A stretch of DNA of 64,000 nucleotides. Source: Brasenia schreberi. Its lineage: Eukaryota; Streptophyta; Magnoliopsida; Nymphaeales; Cabombaceae. The DNA lies in the NCBI GenBank assembly GCA_036023115.1, contig JAYKKT010000089.1, forward strand, positions 12,258,501 to 12,322,500. Reading direction: 5' to 3'. The translations under genes and the position numbers were made by a program. The first letter of the stretch is position 1. Each line of letters starts with the position of its first letter. Positions 12,940 through 25,754 of the stretch are shown here, piece by piece. The notes beneath the pieces were generated by a model. The model saw only the letters and a list, made by a program, of their open reading frames with translations. It was not told where the DNA came from and made no database searches.

Positions 12940-13060
12940 TGGTACAATGGGATGGCCGAAGGCAGATGCACGCCCTGGAAATCGAACTCATGACCTTCAA
13001 AGGGACGTATCATGTTGCTCATTGTGCATACTCTTGGTGCACAAACGACGCACATCAAAA
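12940..13060 (-). mobile_element. Possible tRNA-derived SINE
   Basis: On the minus strand GGTCATGAGTTCGATTTCC gives a strong polymerase III B box (GAGTTCGATTTCC). An A box upstream is weak. A similar B-box context occurs in the SINE at 22750-22945. The three overlapping small frames here carry no recognisable domain. Confidence 0.4.
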
Positions 13061-13363
13061 GCCAATACAGCATTTCGCATGATATACCTTCTTTTGCTGT
13101 CACGAATCTTGTTATATATATAAAGGTGGGGCAAACAGCCCATTCAACCGCGTAAGATAGGGTGAAGTATGCATAATAACGATGAGTTCAATCACGGCCT
13201 GTATTTTCAAATTTGAGGTGTCAATTTAATGCAGATCCGTCATTGTATATATATTTTTTCATATATCAAAATCCTTATAAAACCCTTAAAATTTTATAAA
13301 TTATATTCATGCTACTAAAAAACTATAGATAGCCATGATTGTGTATGTCAAAGGTAGGTAGGA

Positions 13364-13370
<7 letters not shown>

Positions 13371-13408
<38 letters not shown>
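13371..13408. repeat. (TA)n microsatellite
   Basis: About 38 bp of alternating TA. Confidence 0.95.
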
Positions 13409-13409
<1 letters not shown>

Positions 13410-16400
13410 CACCCTCTCATCGGCAAAGAAGGTTGATCAGGGTGGAGCCGTCCAAATTATGAGTCCCGAAGGCAGTGGCGAGTCTTAAAAACTTCTGTAG
13501 AGCGGGGCAAATAGCTTATGGTAATGCTTAAGGTAGGGCAAAGGTTGTATTACAACAATGTCACAGAGCGAATTCCGGCGACTCAAAAGTGTATGCGAAA
13601 GACTTTCAAACTCGCTCGGTGATGGCGTCGCCGGAACTTGTTCGAACAACCAATTCACCCTCTCTACACCAAATACGGTGGAGCCAATCTTAATTTTTTT
13701 AATGCGAGGGATATTTGCACAACTCCTAACGCCTCTCGCGACCAACACATCATAGCATTTTAATCCTAACTGGACTCAATCTCCTAACGACTGTCAAACC
13801 CTGTACCTTTTCTAATTAAATTAAACTCCATAAGATTTTTAGTCATAATACAACTCATGTATAGACTCTATTAAGGACTCTAATAACCAGCTAGAACACA
13901 GATCACTCAAATCTGGAATGCCTTGAACACGTCTCGGATTCAAACACATGCTCTCCGAGCTGATCTGGTGCGATGTAACTGTTGAACTTAAGGTTAGTGA
14001 ATGTTGGTTGGGCTTAACTAAGCTCGTAATATTAGTTACATTTAGTTCATGTTAAATATCCTTAAATGCTTAATATCATATATATTTGATAAAGGTGAAA
14101 GTCAAAAAGTGTTAAAGTCATGTGGATCGTGAGGGGCTTGTGAATGTTAATACCATTGAGTATTCTTTAGTACCATATTGATGGTTGAAATAGTCTTATA
14201 TGTCTTTTTATATAGATGATAGTTCTTGAACCTTAGTTTAAAGAGCTTGAGTAAAATATGAATGACCACATTCGTGCATGCATACGTGTCGAACCAATCT
14301 TGGGTTTGAGAGTTGTCTTCTTTATTCTTTTTAAATGAAAAGTTTTGATTTATTGGTTAAATGAATCCTTGTATGAAAAGACATGGAGCGGTTACAACAT
14401 GGATTTGAAGAGGAGTGATTCTTGGAGCAGATCCAATTAGGGCTCCATAATTAGAGGTTATAGAAAATTGAATTGAAAAATTGTGTTCTCCTCTTCCCCT
14501 CTCGTTTTGCGTTTTGTGGATGCTCTCTTTACGGATGCACGACGGAGACATAATCAAAAGTGGCTTGAGTTAATGTATATAAGTGATCATTTTATTTTAA
14601 GAGAAATGCATTGATACCCATACATACCTAATAGCGAGACATTGATTTCTCTAAGGTCTTAGAGAGATTTGTCATCGACTCCACAATCACTATATGCACT
14701 CCATGGCCTCCGATCTACAATGTTCATTCTAGCCAAGCTATCTCCACTCTAGTGTTGTATTCAGTTGTAGATGTGAAAATTTCACTCTACATATTTCTCA
14801 AACCTACTTTGCTTTCGCGAGCGTGCCAGCTAGTTTTTCAAAACTAGCAAAAGTTTAAAATCTTACTTTGAGCGATTGTGCCTAAGCTAGATCTTTTCGC
14901 TATAGGCCTTCTTGAATCGATGCTCAAGGGTCAACCTAAGCACTTTGAGAATTTCATATGTGTAGGTGAGTTTCTAAATTCACCTTGAAATATGGTGATG
15001 ATAGAGGCAAACTCGTGCACTTTGGTCAAAAGTTGAAACTCTTCAAGTTTTGAAAAACAGAAACTAGTTCTGTTTTCAGAACTTGTTTCTGAAATATTTT
15101 TGGTAACTTAGGGGTCTCCAAAATTCTTGAAAAATTTACAAAAAATAGCATGGAATGTGAAGATCCTAAGCCTATTTTTATTTCAAATTTTGGGACTGTA
15201 AATTTACATAATTAAATCAGGGATTGGACTCTACTCAGTAGTTTCGGGATATTCTGTTACAGAAACACAGAAACCCAAAGAAACCTATATATCTCGGTGT
15301 ACAGAACTCCAAATTCTATTATTTTAGTCTTGCCAAAAATCTATGGATGTCAGATCTCTGATGAGACTAATTTTATCAAATTTGGTTTACTACAGATAGA
15401 GATATGAGACTTTTACTCAACCCCTGTTGTAGGAAAACTAACTGTGTAGAAACAAAATCTGAATTTATCCGATCTTTTTCAATTTTATTCACGTAGTTAC
15501 ACAGTCCTAAAATTCTTGAAAATTTTATTTCTAATATTTTTGTGGGTGTAGATGTTTTAGATCATTCAGATCATCGATTTAGAAATGAAAATTACAACAA
15601 TCAATGTATGCCAGATACTGAAAAAATAAAATTTCGTTTTTAGAACATACATGATGAAAACTCACTCGAATTGAAATTGCACCAACACAATAACTCAAAA
15701 TAAATTGCTGAAGAGAAATGAATGGACATATATAGATTAGCTTAAGCATAGAGGGGATTAAGAGTTATAGGATTTTTATAACATATAAAGAGGTAGAATC
15801 AAGAAAACAAACAATTAGAGTGCATAAGTAAGGAACAAAAATTGCAACATATCTACTTCTTATTACATCATGGGAGGAGCCAAAGCTCTATTAATACAAC
15901 CCCTTTTCTTGAATTGAATGTTAAGAAGAGAATAGAGAAGAATAAGGGATGAGAAGCACTTACTTGATTACCTCCAAGAAATGACTTATAAATGAAGCAC
16001 TCGACCTCTCTTTCCCCTCTCTTTTCTCTCTATTCTTTCTTTTCTCTCTCTCACTCTCTAATTTTGCAGCACTTCCTACATTTCCTACTTCCCTATCTCT
16101 CTCTCCACTTCAGCCTAGCTAAACCTCACAAAATGCTCTAGCCAAGATGCCACTCAATACTCAATGCTGGAAATAATCCCCCTTGGCCTCTATTTATAGG
16201 CCAAGGGGGCCTTCTCTAGATCTCTCCTTGGGGCAGGTGCTCCATGGCCCAAAACCCAACCCCAAAGTCCATGCTCCTCACGCGGACTTCAAGTGACCTT
16301 CATGTGGTCCCCTAGGTCAACATAAACCTATCATGGGCAGCTCTAAGCAGGCTAGTTCAGTCTTGGCTCGAGCCACCATAGTGTTGGTTCCATCGCCTAG

Positions 16401-17281
16401 GCGTTTCGGCTAGGGGAGGTGGTGTTCAATGGGAGTGATGGGCTAGTTGTAATGAATTCAATCAAGGCTATTTGGGTTGACAAGGTGATGTTTAATTGTG
16501 ATTTGGCCAAGTAGTATAGGGTGAAGATGGCTAAGGCGAGTCAAATATATTAAGTTTAGTTAAGGCCATTTGGTTAGAGCTAGACCACGAGTCATGGTTA
16601 GCCTAGGTGAATCGAGTCTAAGCTTTGGTCAAATTCAACTAGGTTAGGTTGGTGAGGCTACCCACTTAGCTTGATCTTTGATGAAGACATGCCTTGACTT
16701 GGTTTGATCCTTTTCTTTGATCCATGGCTTGGTTCACTCGAACTTGATCCTAGCTTGACTTGGGCTTTGCTCAATCGTCGCCTTGATCTTCGCTTTAATT
16801 TGAACAGAGAATAGAGAAGCTGGTTTTCAGATATTTGTATCTTCTAGGCTTTATCCGTTCAGCTTTAATTTGAACATCTTTAACTTTGAAAATATTTAAA
16901 AATTTCTAATTTAAAACAGAGATTTTAAAACAAGCTGGTTTTCGAAATTGGGAGTGAGCCTATTTTTTCAAAATTCATTTAGGGTGTTTACATCAGTCTA
17001 CTTTTTGAAGCAATGAGGCATACTTTTAAAGTGCTTGCAAACTATGCATACATGATCGAATGGGTGGCACCACTATTCACTAAAATGTGCACCATGTCGG
17101 ATTGATACCTTAAAGGTGAATAGCCACATCCTTTTATAGTCAAGAAAAAAATGATTTCAAAATTATTCTTAACTTCTCTAAATAACTCTTTAACTTCTCT
17201 AAATAACTCTTTAGTTTATCCAACTTTTGGAAGTCATTGATAAATCATATGCCTAATTTTAGAAGATGATGTTGGTGTTGA
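13409..17281. other. Gene-free stretch, possible decayed LTR material
   Basis: No supported gene. 13430-13760 is less AT-rich and carries an 87-residue minus-strand frame (13485-13748) with no family I recognise. 14980-15640 and 16790-16990 read like the non-coding LTR or leader of an unidentified retroelement. 16010-16110 is CT-rich. The block CTTTAATTTGAACA recurs at 16794 and 16863. Confidence 0.45.
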
Positions 17282-18334
17282 GATCTTTTAGATGGCACAA
17301 TTCTTGAGTGATCGGCACCCGAAAGATCAAATTTAGCATCTTAAAAAAGAAGGTTAGGATAGTGCTATTCTTCGAGGCGTGATAAATACCAATCTTTTGA
17401 TTTATTTGTCGTCACTGATATCAAATAACCAAATTTAATGTACCCCAACAAACACATTAAGGATACAGTAAAAACTTTTGGTTCATCTTATGCAAACACA
17501 ACCGAGTCTTAGACAAACCGAAAATACAAATATCAATAATGTTATAAATCTAATTAGCACTATAATAAGACTTAGAAATTTTCTTAAAAAACTAAGTAGG
17601 AAAAGACTAACACTATGAGAGAAAAGTTAGATGAATCTTGTTTACAATACCATATAAACATGGTGAAGATGTAACTCATAGGATGTTATTAATGAAGACA
17701 ATTGTCACTCAATAAAGTGATTCTTAGTTCTACAACATGGTTGTTAAATGCTCATAAATTATAACTACTGCATGTTATACTAATGGGCATAATTATTATT
17801 TAAGTAAGTGGCTTTTAATGGCATAACATAACTGCTAAATCTTTATGAATTACAACCACTACATATGCTATTAATGAGTACAATTATCATTCAAATAAGT
17901 GGTTCTTAATGCCACAATATAATTTCAATCATAACCTTTACCAACTATTTTTGGATATTTTGAAAATCAACCAACAATCTCTCACTATTTTCAAAATACA
18001 TTTGAAAAATCATTGCTTTGAAAATCTTATAGTTTCGATAAAGGTATCTCATGAGTTGAATCTTTTCCTAGCAAAATATGAATTTCACTCATCAGAATTG
18101 AATAGTAAAAAAACTTTAAACTATCCAATCCAATTGAACAAGTCTGCATGTTTTATATATAAGATTCTAATATCGATATATGTAATGTTTAAATTGACAC
18201 ATTTTTATAGACCTTTTGTATAATATTCTCCATCATAAGTACTTTAAGAGTCAAGTTCAAGACTATGAGAAGTGACCCTACTTCGCACTCACATAAGTAA
18301 ACTCTATAAAAAGTATCCTATATAAGTACTTTAG

Positions 18335-18368
<34 letters not shown>

Positions 18369-18389
18369 AATATAAATATAAATAAATAA

Positions 18390-18426
<37 letters not shown>

Positions 18427-19740
18427 GCAAGGCTCAACCTATTTTTTGCTTTACAGGACCAAGTATATTTTTTTGGGATATTTATTTAGTTGGTACTTGT
18501 AATTACTCTAATAATGTAATTTAACTCATTAAACTAAAGACTTGATGCTATTTTAGGTATGAGACGAGGTTTCACCATTGGTGATCTTATAAACCAAGCT
18601 TAGACTAATCTCCACATCAAATCCCTTCTTAGACTTTTCGTCAAGGATATGCAAGATTTAATTTCGATCTTATAAAATAAAAATTATTACTCCTTATAAG
18701 ATCTTTAGCATAACTATGTCTTAGACCAATATGACTGGATTTTTTATTATATATTTGATAATAAACCTTTGATAATATACTTTAGCTATCATAATTCATT
18801 CATATGAGTGTCATAGGCTTTAGACATTGAAATCTCATGAGCCACATTTCTTAGCTATCCTACTTCTTTACTTACCAAAACTAAAGATATTAACTCAACA
18901 ACCATGGTAGAATTAAATATGTATGTTTATTTCTTAGAATATCAAGAAATAACTGCTCCTACTAATAATAAAGATCCAACCACTCAAATTTGATATTCTA
19001 AGTAGCTAATCCAACTAGCATCTAAATATCATTCTAAAACCGAAAGACTTCTATTATATGTTAAGCTATAATTAATTGTTCTTTTCAAGCATTTTAATAC
19101 TCGATGAACACTATATCAATGGTCTTTACTTGGATTGCTTGTATATCGACTTATTTTTCCATTGCATATGTAATGTAAGGTTGTACATCAAATATCTAAT
19201 GACTTTAACATACCTAAATATGCTACTGGACATCTTTTGTTTGGTACTAATTTAATGTTTATATCAAATAGAGAAAAGACATGATAGCAATCAAAATACT
19301 CTCACATAGATAATCTTTTACAACAAACATGTCTCTCTTGGACAAAATAAACTTATCCTCTCAAATATAATTTTAAACCATATTTATTAAGTAAGAGAAC
19401 TGATACCAAATTTTATCTTACATTTGGTATAAATAGTATATCCGTAAGAGTAAAAACTTTACTCAAAGTAAATTCAAGTTCCACCGACCACTTGTCTTTC
19501 ACGTGAGTTGTAGAAGCATTGCGCATGCACAAAACAGTACGTCTTCTTCTACTAAAGTTTTGAACAAACTTGGTTTTCAACATATAACAAGTAGCACTAG
19601 AGTCTACCCACTAAGATATAATATCTTCTATTATATTTGCTTTGATATGATGACAACAAGATTATCGCTGAAAAAATTAAGAGTCTTGTCTTTGTTTAAC
19701 TTTTCAAGTATCGACATTCACTCTTATATGATTGGGCTTT
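17282..19740 (-). mobile_element. Copia element remnant B, inverted relative to A
   Basis: The left part (17282-18350) is the reverse complement of the remnant-A LTR, with three of its 90-bp subrepeats between 17640 and 17930. Reading on, 18540-19190 has the RNase H end. 19190-19740 has the protease region (WVDSSATCYM, where the active-site DSGA has become DSSA) and a pre-integrase piece (PNVRNLVSV-like). Integrase and most of RT are absent. Stops and frameshifts are frequent. Confidence 0.7.
18335..18420. repeat. (CA)n(TA)n and AAATA microsatellite
   Basis: A CA run at 18335-18350 is followed by TA alternation interrupted by TAAATA units up to 18420. It lies inside Copia remnant B. Confidence 0.9.
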
Positions 19741-19889
19741 GCATAGTAATAGCATTGACCTTTTTTTTCTTAGGTTTGGTATTTCTACTATTGTTTTCAT
19801 GAGATTTTTTAAAATCTTAGTTTATTTGTTTATTTGTTTTCTTTAACTCTGCCCATGTAAGGGATCACCCTTGCATTGTCGATCCCAAG

Positions 19890-20235
19890 CCCGGATAAAG
19901 GAGGAGGGTTGTGTTAGGCTTCCGACAGCCAGCGTAAAACTTCATTGATTTTTTATAACATGGATTACAAAAATTATGAGCATTCCTTTGGGGCATCCCC
20001 GCCTAGTGACTCGCTATAGAGCTCGAATGCAGTGATAAGTAAGCAAGGGCCACTATATTTTTGCCCGGATAAATGAGGAGGGTTGTGTTAGGCTTCCGAC
20101 AGCCAACGTAAAACTTCGTCGAATTTTTATAACACGGATTACAAAAATTATGAGCATTTCTTTGGGGCGTCCCCGCCTAGTGACGCGCTGCAGAGCCTGA
20201 ATGCAGTGATAAGTAAGCAAGGGCCATTACATTTT
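19890..20235 (+). repeat. 174-bp tandem duplication in the LINE leader
   Basis: A unit beginning CCCGGATAAA at 19890 is repeated at 20064. Both copies contain GGAGGGTTGTGTTAGGCTTC, CGACAGCC, TTATGAGCATT and AGTGATAAGTAAGCAAGGGC at matching places. Copies differ by scattered substitutions. Tandem leader units act as promoters in some animal LINEs; that role here is inference. Confidence 0.9.
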
Positions 20236-20400
20236 CGCTCGAATATAGTGAATCAATTGCAGAGAGAGTTCTCACATCATGTACGGGTGTGAGTAAAGAA
20301 GTTAGTCTCGCTACATTGCCACTCGAATGTAGTAAATAATTTTGAGAGAGGGTCTCCGTATTTTGAATATGGACGGATGCGGGAGATAAGAAAGCTAATC

Positions 20401-21050
20401 CTAGATAATAAGATTCGTATTGGTTCTTGGAATATCAGAACATTATCCGATAAGCTAATAGAGGTGGTAGATACTATGATTCAGAGAGAGATTCATATTC
20501 TATGTTTATAAGAGACAAAATGGGTTGAAGAAAAAGCAAAGGAGATAAAGGATATAGGTTTTAAATTATGGTACTCAGGTAAATAAAAGGCTCGGAACGG
20601 AGTTGGTATTATTATAAATAAAGATTTAAAGGATAGTGTAGTAGACATATAATGATATGATGACCGAATCATGACGTTGAAATTAGTATTAGGAGGAGAG
20701 GTTTTGAATATAGTTTGTCCTTATGCACCCCAAGTAGGACTAGAAGATAGTATAAAGACAACCTTTTGGGAAGAGGTAGATAAGGTGATTCAAAAGATTC
20801 CACAAAGGGAGATGATTTGTTTAGGAGGAGACTTAAATGGACATGTTGGTAAAGAGGCATTAGGATATCAAGTTATTCATGGAAACTTTGTTTTTGGAGA
20901 TATAAATGAGGAAGGTAGGGAGATTTTAAATTTTGCTATGGCATTTGATCTCTTTATAGTCAATACAATCTTCAAAAAATGAGATGAACATTTCTTATCA
21001 CAAACACAAATTGATTACTTTATTTGGTAAAAAAAAGATAGAGTGTGTTG
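20401..21050 (+). pseudogene. LINE apurinic/apyrimidinic-type endonuclease domain, broken
   Basis: The domain nicks target DNA to prime LINE reverse transcription. Visible landmarks in order are RIGSWNIRTL (20408), a stop where CLQETKW would be expected (20510), NGVGIIINKDL (about 20598), YAPQVGLE (about 20722), CLGGDLNGHVG (about 20818) and QIDYFI (about 21007). There are stops at several points, including after the 103-codon open piece 20671-20982. The YAPQVGLE and GGDxNGHVG motifs are characteristic of plant RTE endonucleases. Confidence 0.8.
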
Positions 21051-21699
21051 TAAAGATTGCAAGGTAATTCCAAGAGAAAGTTTAACCACCCAACATCGAC
21101 TTTTAGTTATGAATTTACAAATAAAAAAATAGACAAAGAATAAAAGAGTGCATTGAGCTATTCGGACTAAATGGTGAAACCTCAAAAGCGAGAAAGAAGA
21201 TATATTTAAACAGAAAGTCCTTCAAGGAGATGTTTGAAATTATGTTGGTACACCTTGTGATATGTGGAATAATATGACTATACTATTAGGAAAGTGGCGA
21301 AAGATGTGTTAGGTGTATCTAAGGGAGGTGTACCAGCACAAAAAAAAGATTGGTGATGGAGTGAAGTAGTGCAAAATAAAATCATGGCAAAGAGGGTATG
21401 TTACAAATTACATTATGTTAAGAAAACTAGTTAAACTTTAGGCTTATAAGAAAGTAAAGAAGGAAGCGAAAAAGGTTGTCAGTGAAGCAAAAGCTAAAAT
21501 TTGAGAGGATTTATATAAAAAACTCAACTCAAAAGAGGGTGAAAAAGATATTTTTAGAATAGCTAGGGCTAGAGATAAGAAAACTATAGATCTTAATTAT
21601 GTTAGATGCATCATAGACGATGATGAAAAAATTCTAGTGGCAAATGATGATATAAGAAATAGATGAAAAAACTATTTTTATAATCTTTTTAATGAAAAT

Positions 21700-22500
21700 A
21701 AAGATGTTAGTATGAGCTTAGGAGAGTTAGCCAAATCAGAAAAGTATATAAACCATAATTTCTATCGACGTACTCAAAAGAATGAAGTCAAAGAGGCTCT
21801 TAAACATACGAAGGGTGGTAAATTGGTAGGACCAGACAATATTCCTATAGAAGTTTGGAAAATACTAAGAGAAATAGGAATCACTTGGCTCACACGACTG
21901 TTTAATGAAATATGGAGAAACCAAAAGATACCCGAGGAATGGATAGCGAGTATACTTATACCCATATATAAAAACAAGGGAGACATTCACAATTGTGCGA
22001 ATTATCGAGGTATCAAGTTATTGAGTCATACTATTAAATTATGGGAAAAAATTATCAAACGTAGGTTAAGACAAGTATCGAGTACAACAAAGAACCAATT
22101 TGGATTCATGCCAGACAAATCTACTATTGAAGCGATTCACTTTTTGAGACGTCTTATAGAACATTTTAGAACAAAAAAGAAAGACCTTCACATGATATTT
22201 ATTGATTTAGAAAAAGCTTATATAGGGTAGTGAGGGAGGTTCTTTGAAGAACTTTGGAAAAAAGATGTATTCCATTGACATACATTAACCTTATAAGAGA
22301 CATGTACGATGGTAGAAAAACATGTGTGAGGACTCATGAAGGAATGACAAACTTCTTTGAAGTTAATATTTGGGTTACATCATGGATTAACTTTAAGTCC
22401 ATACTTATTTATAATGGTGATTGATGAGTTAACAAAACATATTCAAGATGAAGTACCTTGGTGTATGTTATTTGCAAATGACATTATGTTAGTGAAGGAG
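21700..22500 (+). pseudogene. LINE reverse transcriptase domain, broken
   Basis: An open piece of 172 codons (21712-22230) covers the finger region: [42 protein letters not shown] and [12 protein letters not shown] stop follows at once (IG, stop). The palm continues in another frame with the active-site motif near 22474 as FANDIMLV, where FADD is expected, so a catalytic Asp is Asn. The reverse transcriptase cannot be functional. Confidence 0.85.
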
Positions 22501-22749
22501 TCTAAGGGAAAAACTAATAGAAAATTGGAACTATGGAGAGAAACATTAGAAAGCAAATGCCTCCAACTTCTATATGAAATGAAATATTCAAACATGGGAC
22601 TTCTATTTAACATGGTTAGACCTAGTCATTTAGTCACATCATTCATGCCAGGCAGCACCTGGTACGGTCACATCGATTGAAAAATAAAAACTATTTGTAT
22701 AAAAAGAGAGAGCTATGCTTAATATGTTTAAACTATAGTTCTTTTGTTT

Positions 22750-22945
22750 TAAGTCATGGAAAAATAGGGAATGGAGACACTGTCACCACCTTGTTCAAAT
22801 TCTGCCCAACCCCTTTCGCGACAAGGACCATCCTTTGACCTCCCGAAACGTCTTCCCGGCCATAATATCGAACTTATGGCCTTCAACTCGAGGACCTTGT
22901 GAGCCACCCCCCTAATCCGGCCCGTAATAGGGTCAATCTTCAATA
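22750..22945 (-). mobile_element. tRNA-derived SINE
   Basis: On the minus strand GGTGGCTCACAAGGTCC contains an A box (TGGCTCACAAGG). About 30 bp on, AAGTTCGATATTATGG supplies a B box. Non-tRNA sequence follows. The distance between boxes is tRNA-like, but the cloverleaf does not close. Confidence 0.55.
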
Positions 22946-24597
22946 CCAAATTACAACATCAATAAGACCCAATGCTTGGAGCTGTCTATGACTCATCGAA
23001 ATTTATATTATACCAGACTGACCGAGCATCGATTATATATTTTCAATGCAAAAACCACAAAATTATTAATTTTTATGCTGAGGCCTGAACCAAAAACCTG
23101 GCCCTAACCATTGAGATCCGTAACGGAAATCTTATGCATTCAGCAATCAAATAACTTAAAACTTAAAACTGTTGTTCATCTCGTCTATCTTGACAGTTAG
23201 ACATGACCGGTTTGAAATCGTTCTAACGCTACCATACTGTCAATAAATGGAACCGTTGGTTTCGGTTTTGATTTTGGATCTGGAACTGGAGACTTCTCGA
23301 TTCCATGATGGTTTAAGATATCAAACGACGACTCGGAATCGATTTAAAAATTGATGGTTTGATTTTGATTCGATCTATGGGTTCGGCCTCCTGATTCATG
23401 CCCCCACCGATTTGGCCTCTCAATTGTCGCCTGAATTGACTAGCAAATCTCATGATGGAAAGAGACTTGTCATGATTAAATAATCTTTATTATCATGAGG
23501 TTGAGAACCTATATTAATAGACACTTAACGACTATTCATTATGAGACTGAATATTTATTTATTTATATATATAATATATTATTTTTTTAGATTTTAAATT
23601 TATTTATTAATACAAACGGTTTTGGATACCAAAACCATCTTGAACGATCTATTTTCAGAATCTTAATGGAATCGGTTCGATTAAAGAACCAAAGCGAGAT
23701 AGATATGTATACTTACACCTGTTCTTTTAGATGCTTCAATATATTCCCATTGACCAATAAACTTAAACATTATATTAATGAAAAGTTGCCCGAAACACTC
23801 TTGCTGTCAGGACGCAGTCGGGGTTAGATTTTCTTTGACACCTCCCAAAGTTTTATTTAAAGATGGTTCAACCTTGAAGGTAGTTCCTCCGAGTCGTGGT
23901 AGAAGTCAATGATCAATATGGACGATTTCCTCACATCCAACTGTCTAAGGTTCTTCTTCTTTTCCCTCCAATTGCTATCGGTTCATGTGATTCCTTCTTC
24001 CATACTAAACCGTATCATGGTCTCAACGGAGCCAACCCGAATTGACAGTTTTAGTTTGGTTTGGCTCGGAATCAAGGTTCTGCTTATTTTAAGATTTGAT
24101 TAAATGTAAAGTATTATGTATCATATTATTCTGATTTACCGTCCAGATTTTATGTCTCGTAAAACTCATATACATAAACTTGTAAACTTATTAAGATTTA
24201 TATCTACATAAGTATAAGTTCTTATGGTTCCGCTCTAACCTTAAAACCTTAGTAAACCGAACTGTCGGTCTTTTCTTCTATTCCGAGCCAACCAAATTGC
24301 TCGACTTTTAGAACCGGTTACGGCCGTTTGGTGTTTATTTGGTTTCATTAAACACCACTATTTGCGACCTATATGAAGTTTCTCCTGTCGCTAATGGCAA
24401 TGGTTGCCTCTAAAGTAAAATCACCATTGGCCAGTGTCTTCCATTTATGATATCTAATTAACAGTAAAATCACTAAGGCTTAAAATTTTCCGACTCATAA
24501 TAGTATGACATTAGCAAAAATTTCGTTTATGATGACGACTCTGTTTATCGTATCACTACCAGGTGATTTATAGCGCAGTTCCTCATGGCACCTGAGA

Positions 24598-24598
<1 letters not shown>

Positions 24599-24655
<57 letters not shown>
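24599..24655. repeat. (CT)n(CA)n(TA)n microsatellite
   Basis: CT repeats run into CA repeats and a short TA run. Confidence 0.95.
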
Positions 24656-24781
24656 AAGTGGTTCTATGCAACCGTTCGAAAGACTTGGTATCACCAAACG
24701 TGTTTTACGTTGAAGTGTTAATTTTGAAAGGAAGGTACAAAAACATTAGCCAATCCCATGAAATCTACGGATTCTTTCTTT

Positions 24782-24783
<2 letters not shown>

Positions 24784-24847
<64 letters not shown>
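24784..24847. repeat. (TA)n microsatellite
   Basis: About 62 bp of alternating TA. Confidence 0.97.
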
Positions 24848-24853
<6 letters not shown>

Positions 24854-25686
24854 CAATAGTGCTTAAATTTCTTTAATCATGTTTACAGTTACAATCAACA
24901 ATAAAACCGAACCATAAAAAGAACAAAAGAAAATATTGTTAATTGTGATAAAAAGATACCCAGCTTGTTTCGGTTCTGGTTTTATAGAAGATGGAACAGA
25001 ATTGGGTAACCCTGGTTTTAGGTCCGGTTCCAATTTCAATCGTTTCTTTACCCGGTTCAGAGGTTTCGATTGGAATCATTGAACCGATTTGAAACCAGCA
25101 ATGACTATTGACAGGTATAAACGAAACCAAAGCGGACCGGTTTGAAACAAGTTATGTCTATCAAATAAGGCAGCTTATTATTTGTATAATAAAATGTTGA
25201 GTTTGATTGTGAAACCTACTTTTTTAAAATTAGGCTTTCAAAACATAGTTCTCTTAATAAATGAAATATTCACAAAAATATGAGCCCTCGTCTCCTGTTC
25301 TGGAATAATTTGAGAATGTCCGTTGGGTTCCATGTCACATACATGGACTTACTCGTGTCCCCTGTGACAGAATTTGGACACTCACATAAAACTGACACGA
25401 CTGGAGCATGAATTGCCACCTATTTCCATGCAAAACTCACCTGTCGGCGTCCCTTCTGTGGTTTTCTCTCATGGACCATCAGAGTGGCCTAATAAAAACA
25501 ACCGTTAGTTAAAGTTGCGATCTTAAAACAAAAAACTTTCTGATCTTGCGATCTTAAAAGAAGCGATGCGGGGTCGTAGAGCTTACAATCAATAATCAGG
25601 GGGTGGCGAATATTTAATTTTCCGCCACCGCGTCTCTCTCTCTTTCTCTCTCATATATATATATATATACACGACCCTCCGTCGTC

Positions 25687-25692
25687 TATAAG
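25687..25692 (+). promoter_or_regulatory. Candidate TATA box of the EF-hand gene
   Basis: CTATAAGAA lies 63-68 bp before the start codon at 25755, preceded by CT repeats and a short (AT)n run. CT-rich tracts near the start site are common in plant promoters. The short leader it implies (about 35 nt) is inference. Confidence 0.4.
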
Positions 25693-25754
25693 AACCCGGG
25701 TTTCTTTCCCTGTCGTGCGTCATCTAGCTCTCTCTCTCTCTAGTTAAGGAGAAG

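Larger units (their letters stand above)
19855..22590 (+). mobile_element. RTE-clade LINE, inactive, 3'-truncated
   Basis: The element has a non-coding leader with a 174-bp duplication, an endonuclease region (20401-21050) and a reverse transcriptase region (21700-22500). These are in the order of a single-ORF RTE LINE and are broken by many in-frame stops. After the FAND motif near 22474 the similarity fades by about 22590, so the C-terminal end and 3' tail seen in other fragments here are missing. The minus-strand piece at 55690-57225 is a second copy of this family. Confidence 0.85.
23190..25170. repeat. Cluster of decayed AACCGG/GGTTTG-rich repeats
   Basis: 23200-23700, 24210-24330 and 24960-25165 are rich in AACCG and its complement in alternating orientation. 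The left end at 23200 (TAGACATGACCGG) resembles the reverse complement of the right end at 25163 (TAGACATAAC) and the left end at 62108 (TAGACATGACC). That suggests a family of hAT-type MITEs. No paired target duplications were found. No gene is present. Confidence 0.45.

Noticed and set aside
12940..13060. Functional tRNA gene
   Set aside because: A B box is present but acceptor and anticodon stems do not pair; a SINE is the better explanation. The same applies at 7855 and 22750.
13485..13755. 87-codon minus and 65-codon plus frames in a GC-richer patch
   Set aside because: No recognisable family, no splice context and overlapping frames on both strands.
19503..19802. 99-codon plus-strand frame with a hydrophobic end
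   Set aside because: The minus strand here reads as Copia protease (WVDSSATCYM), so the plus frame is a shadow.
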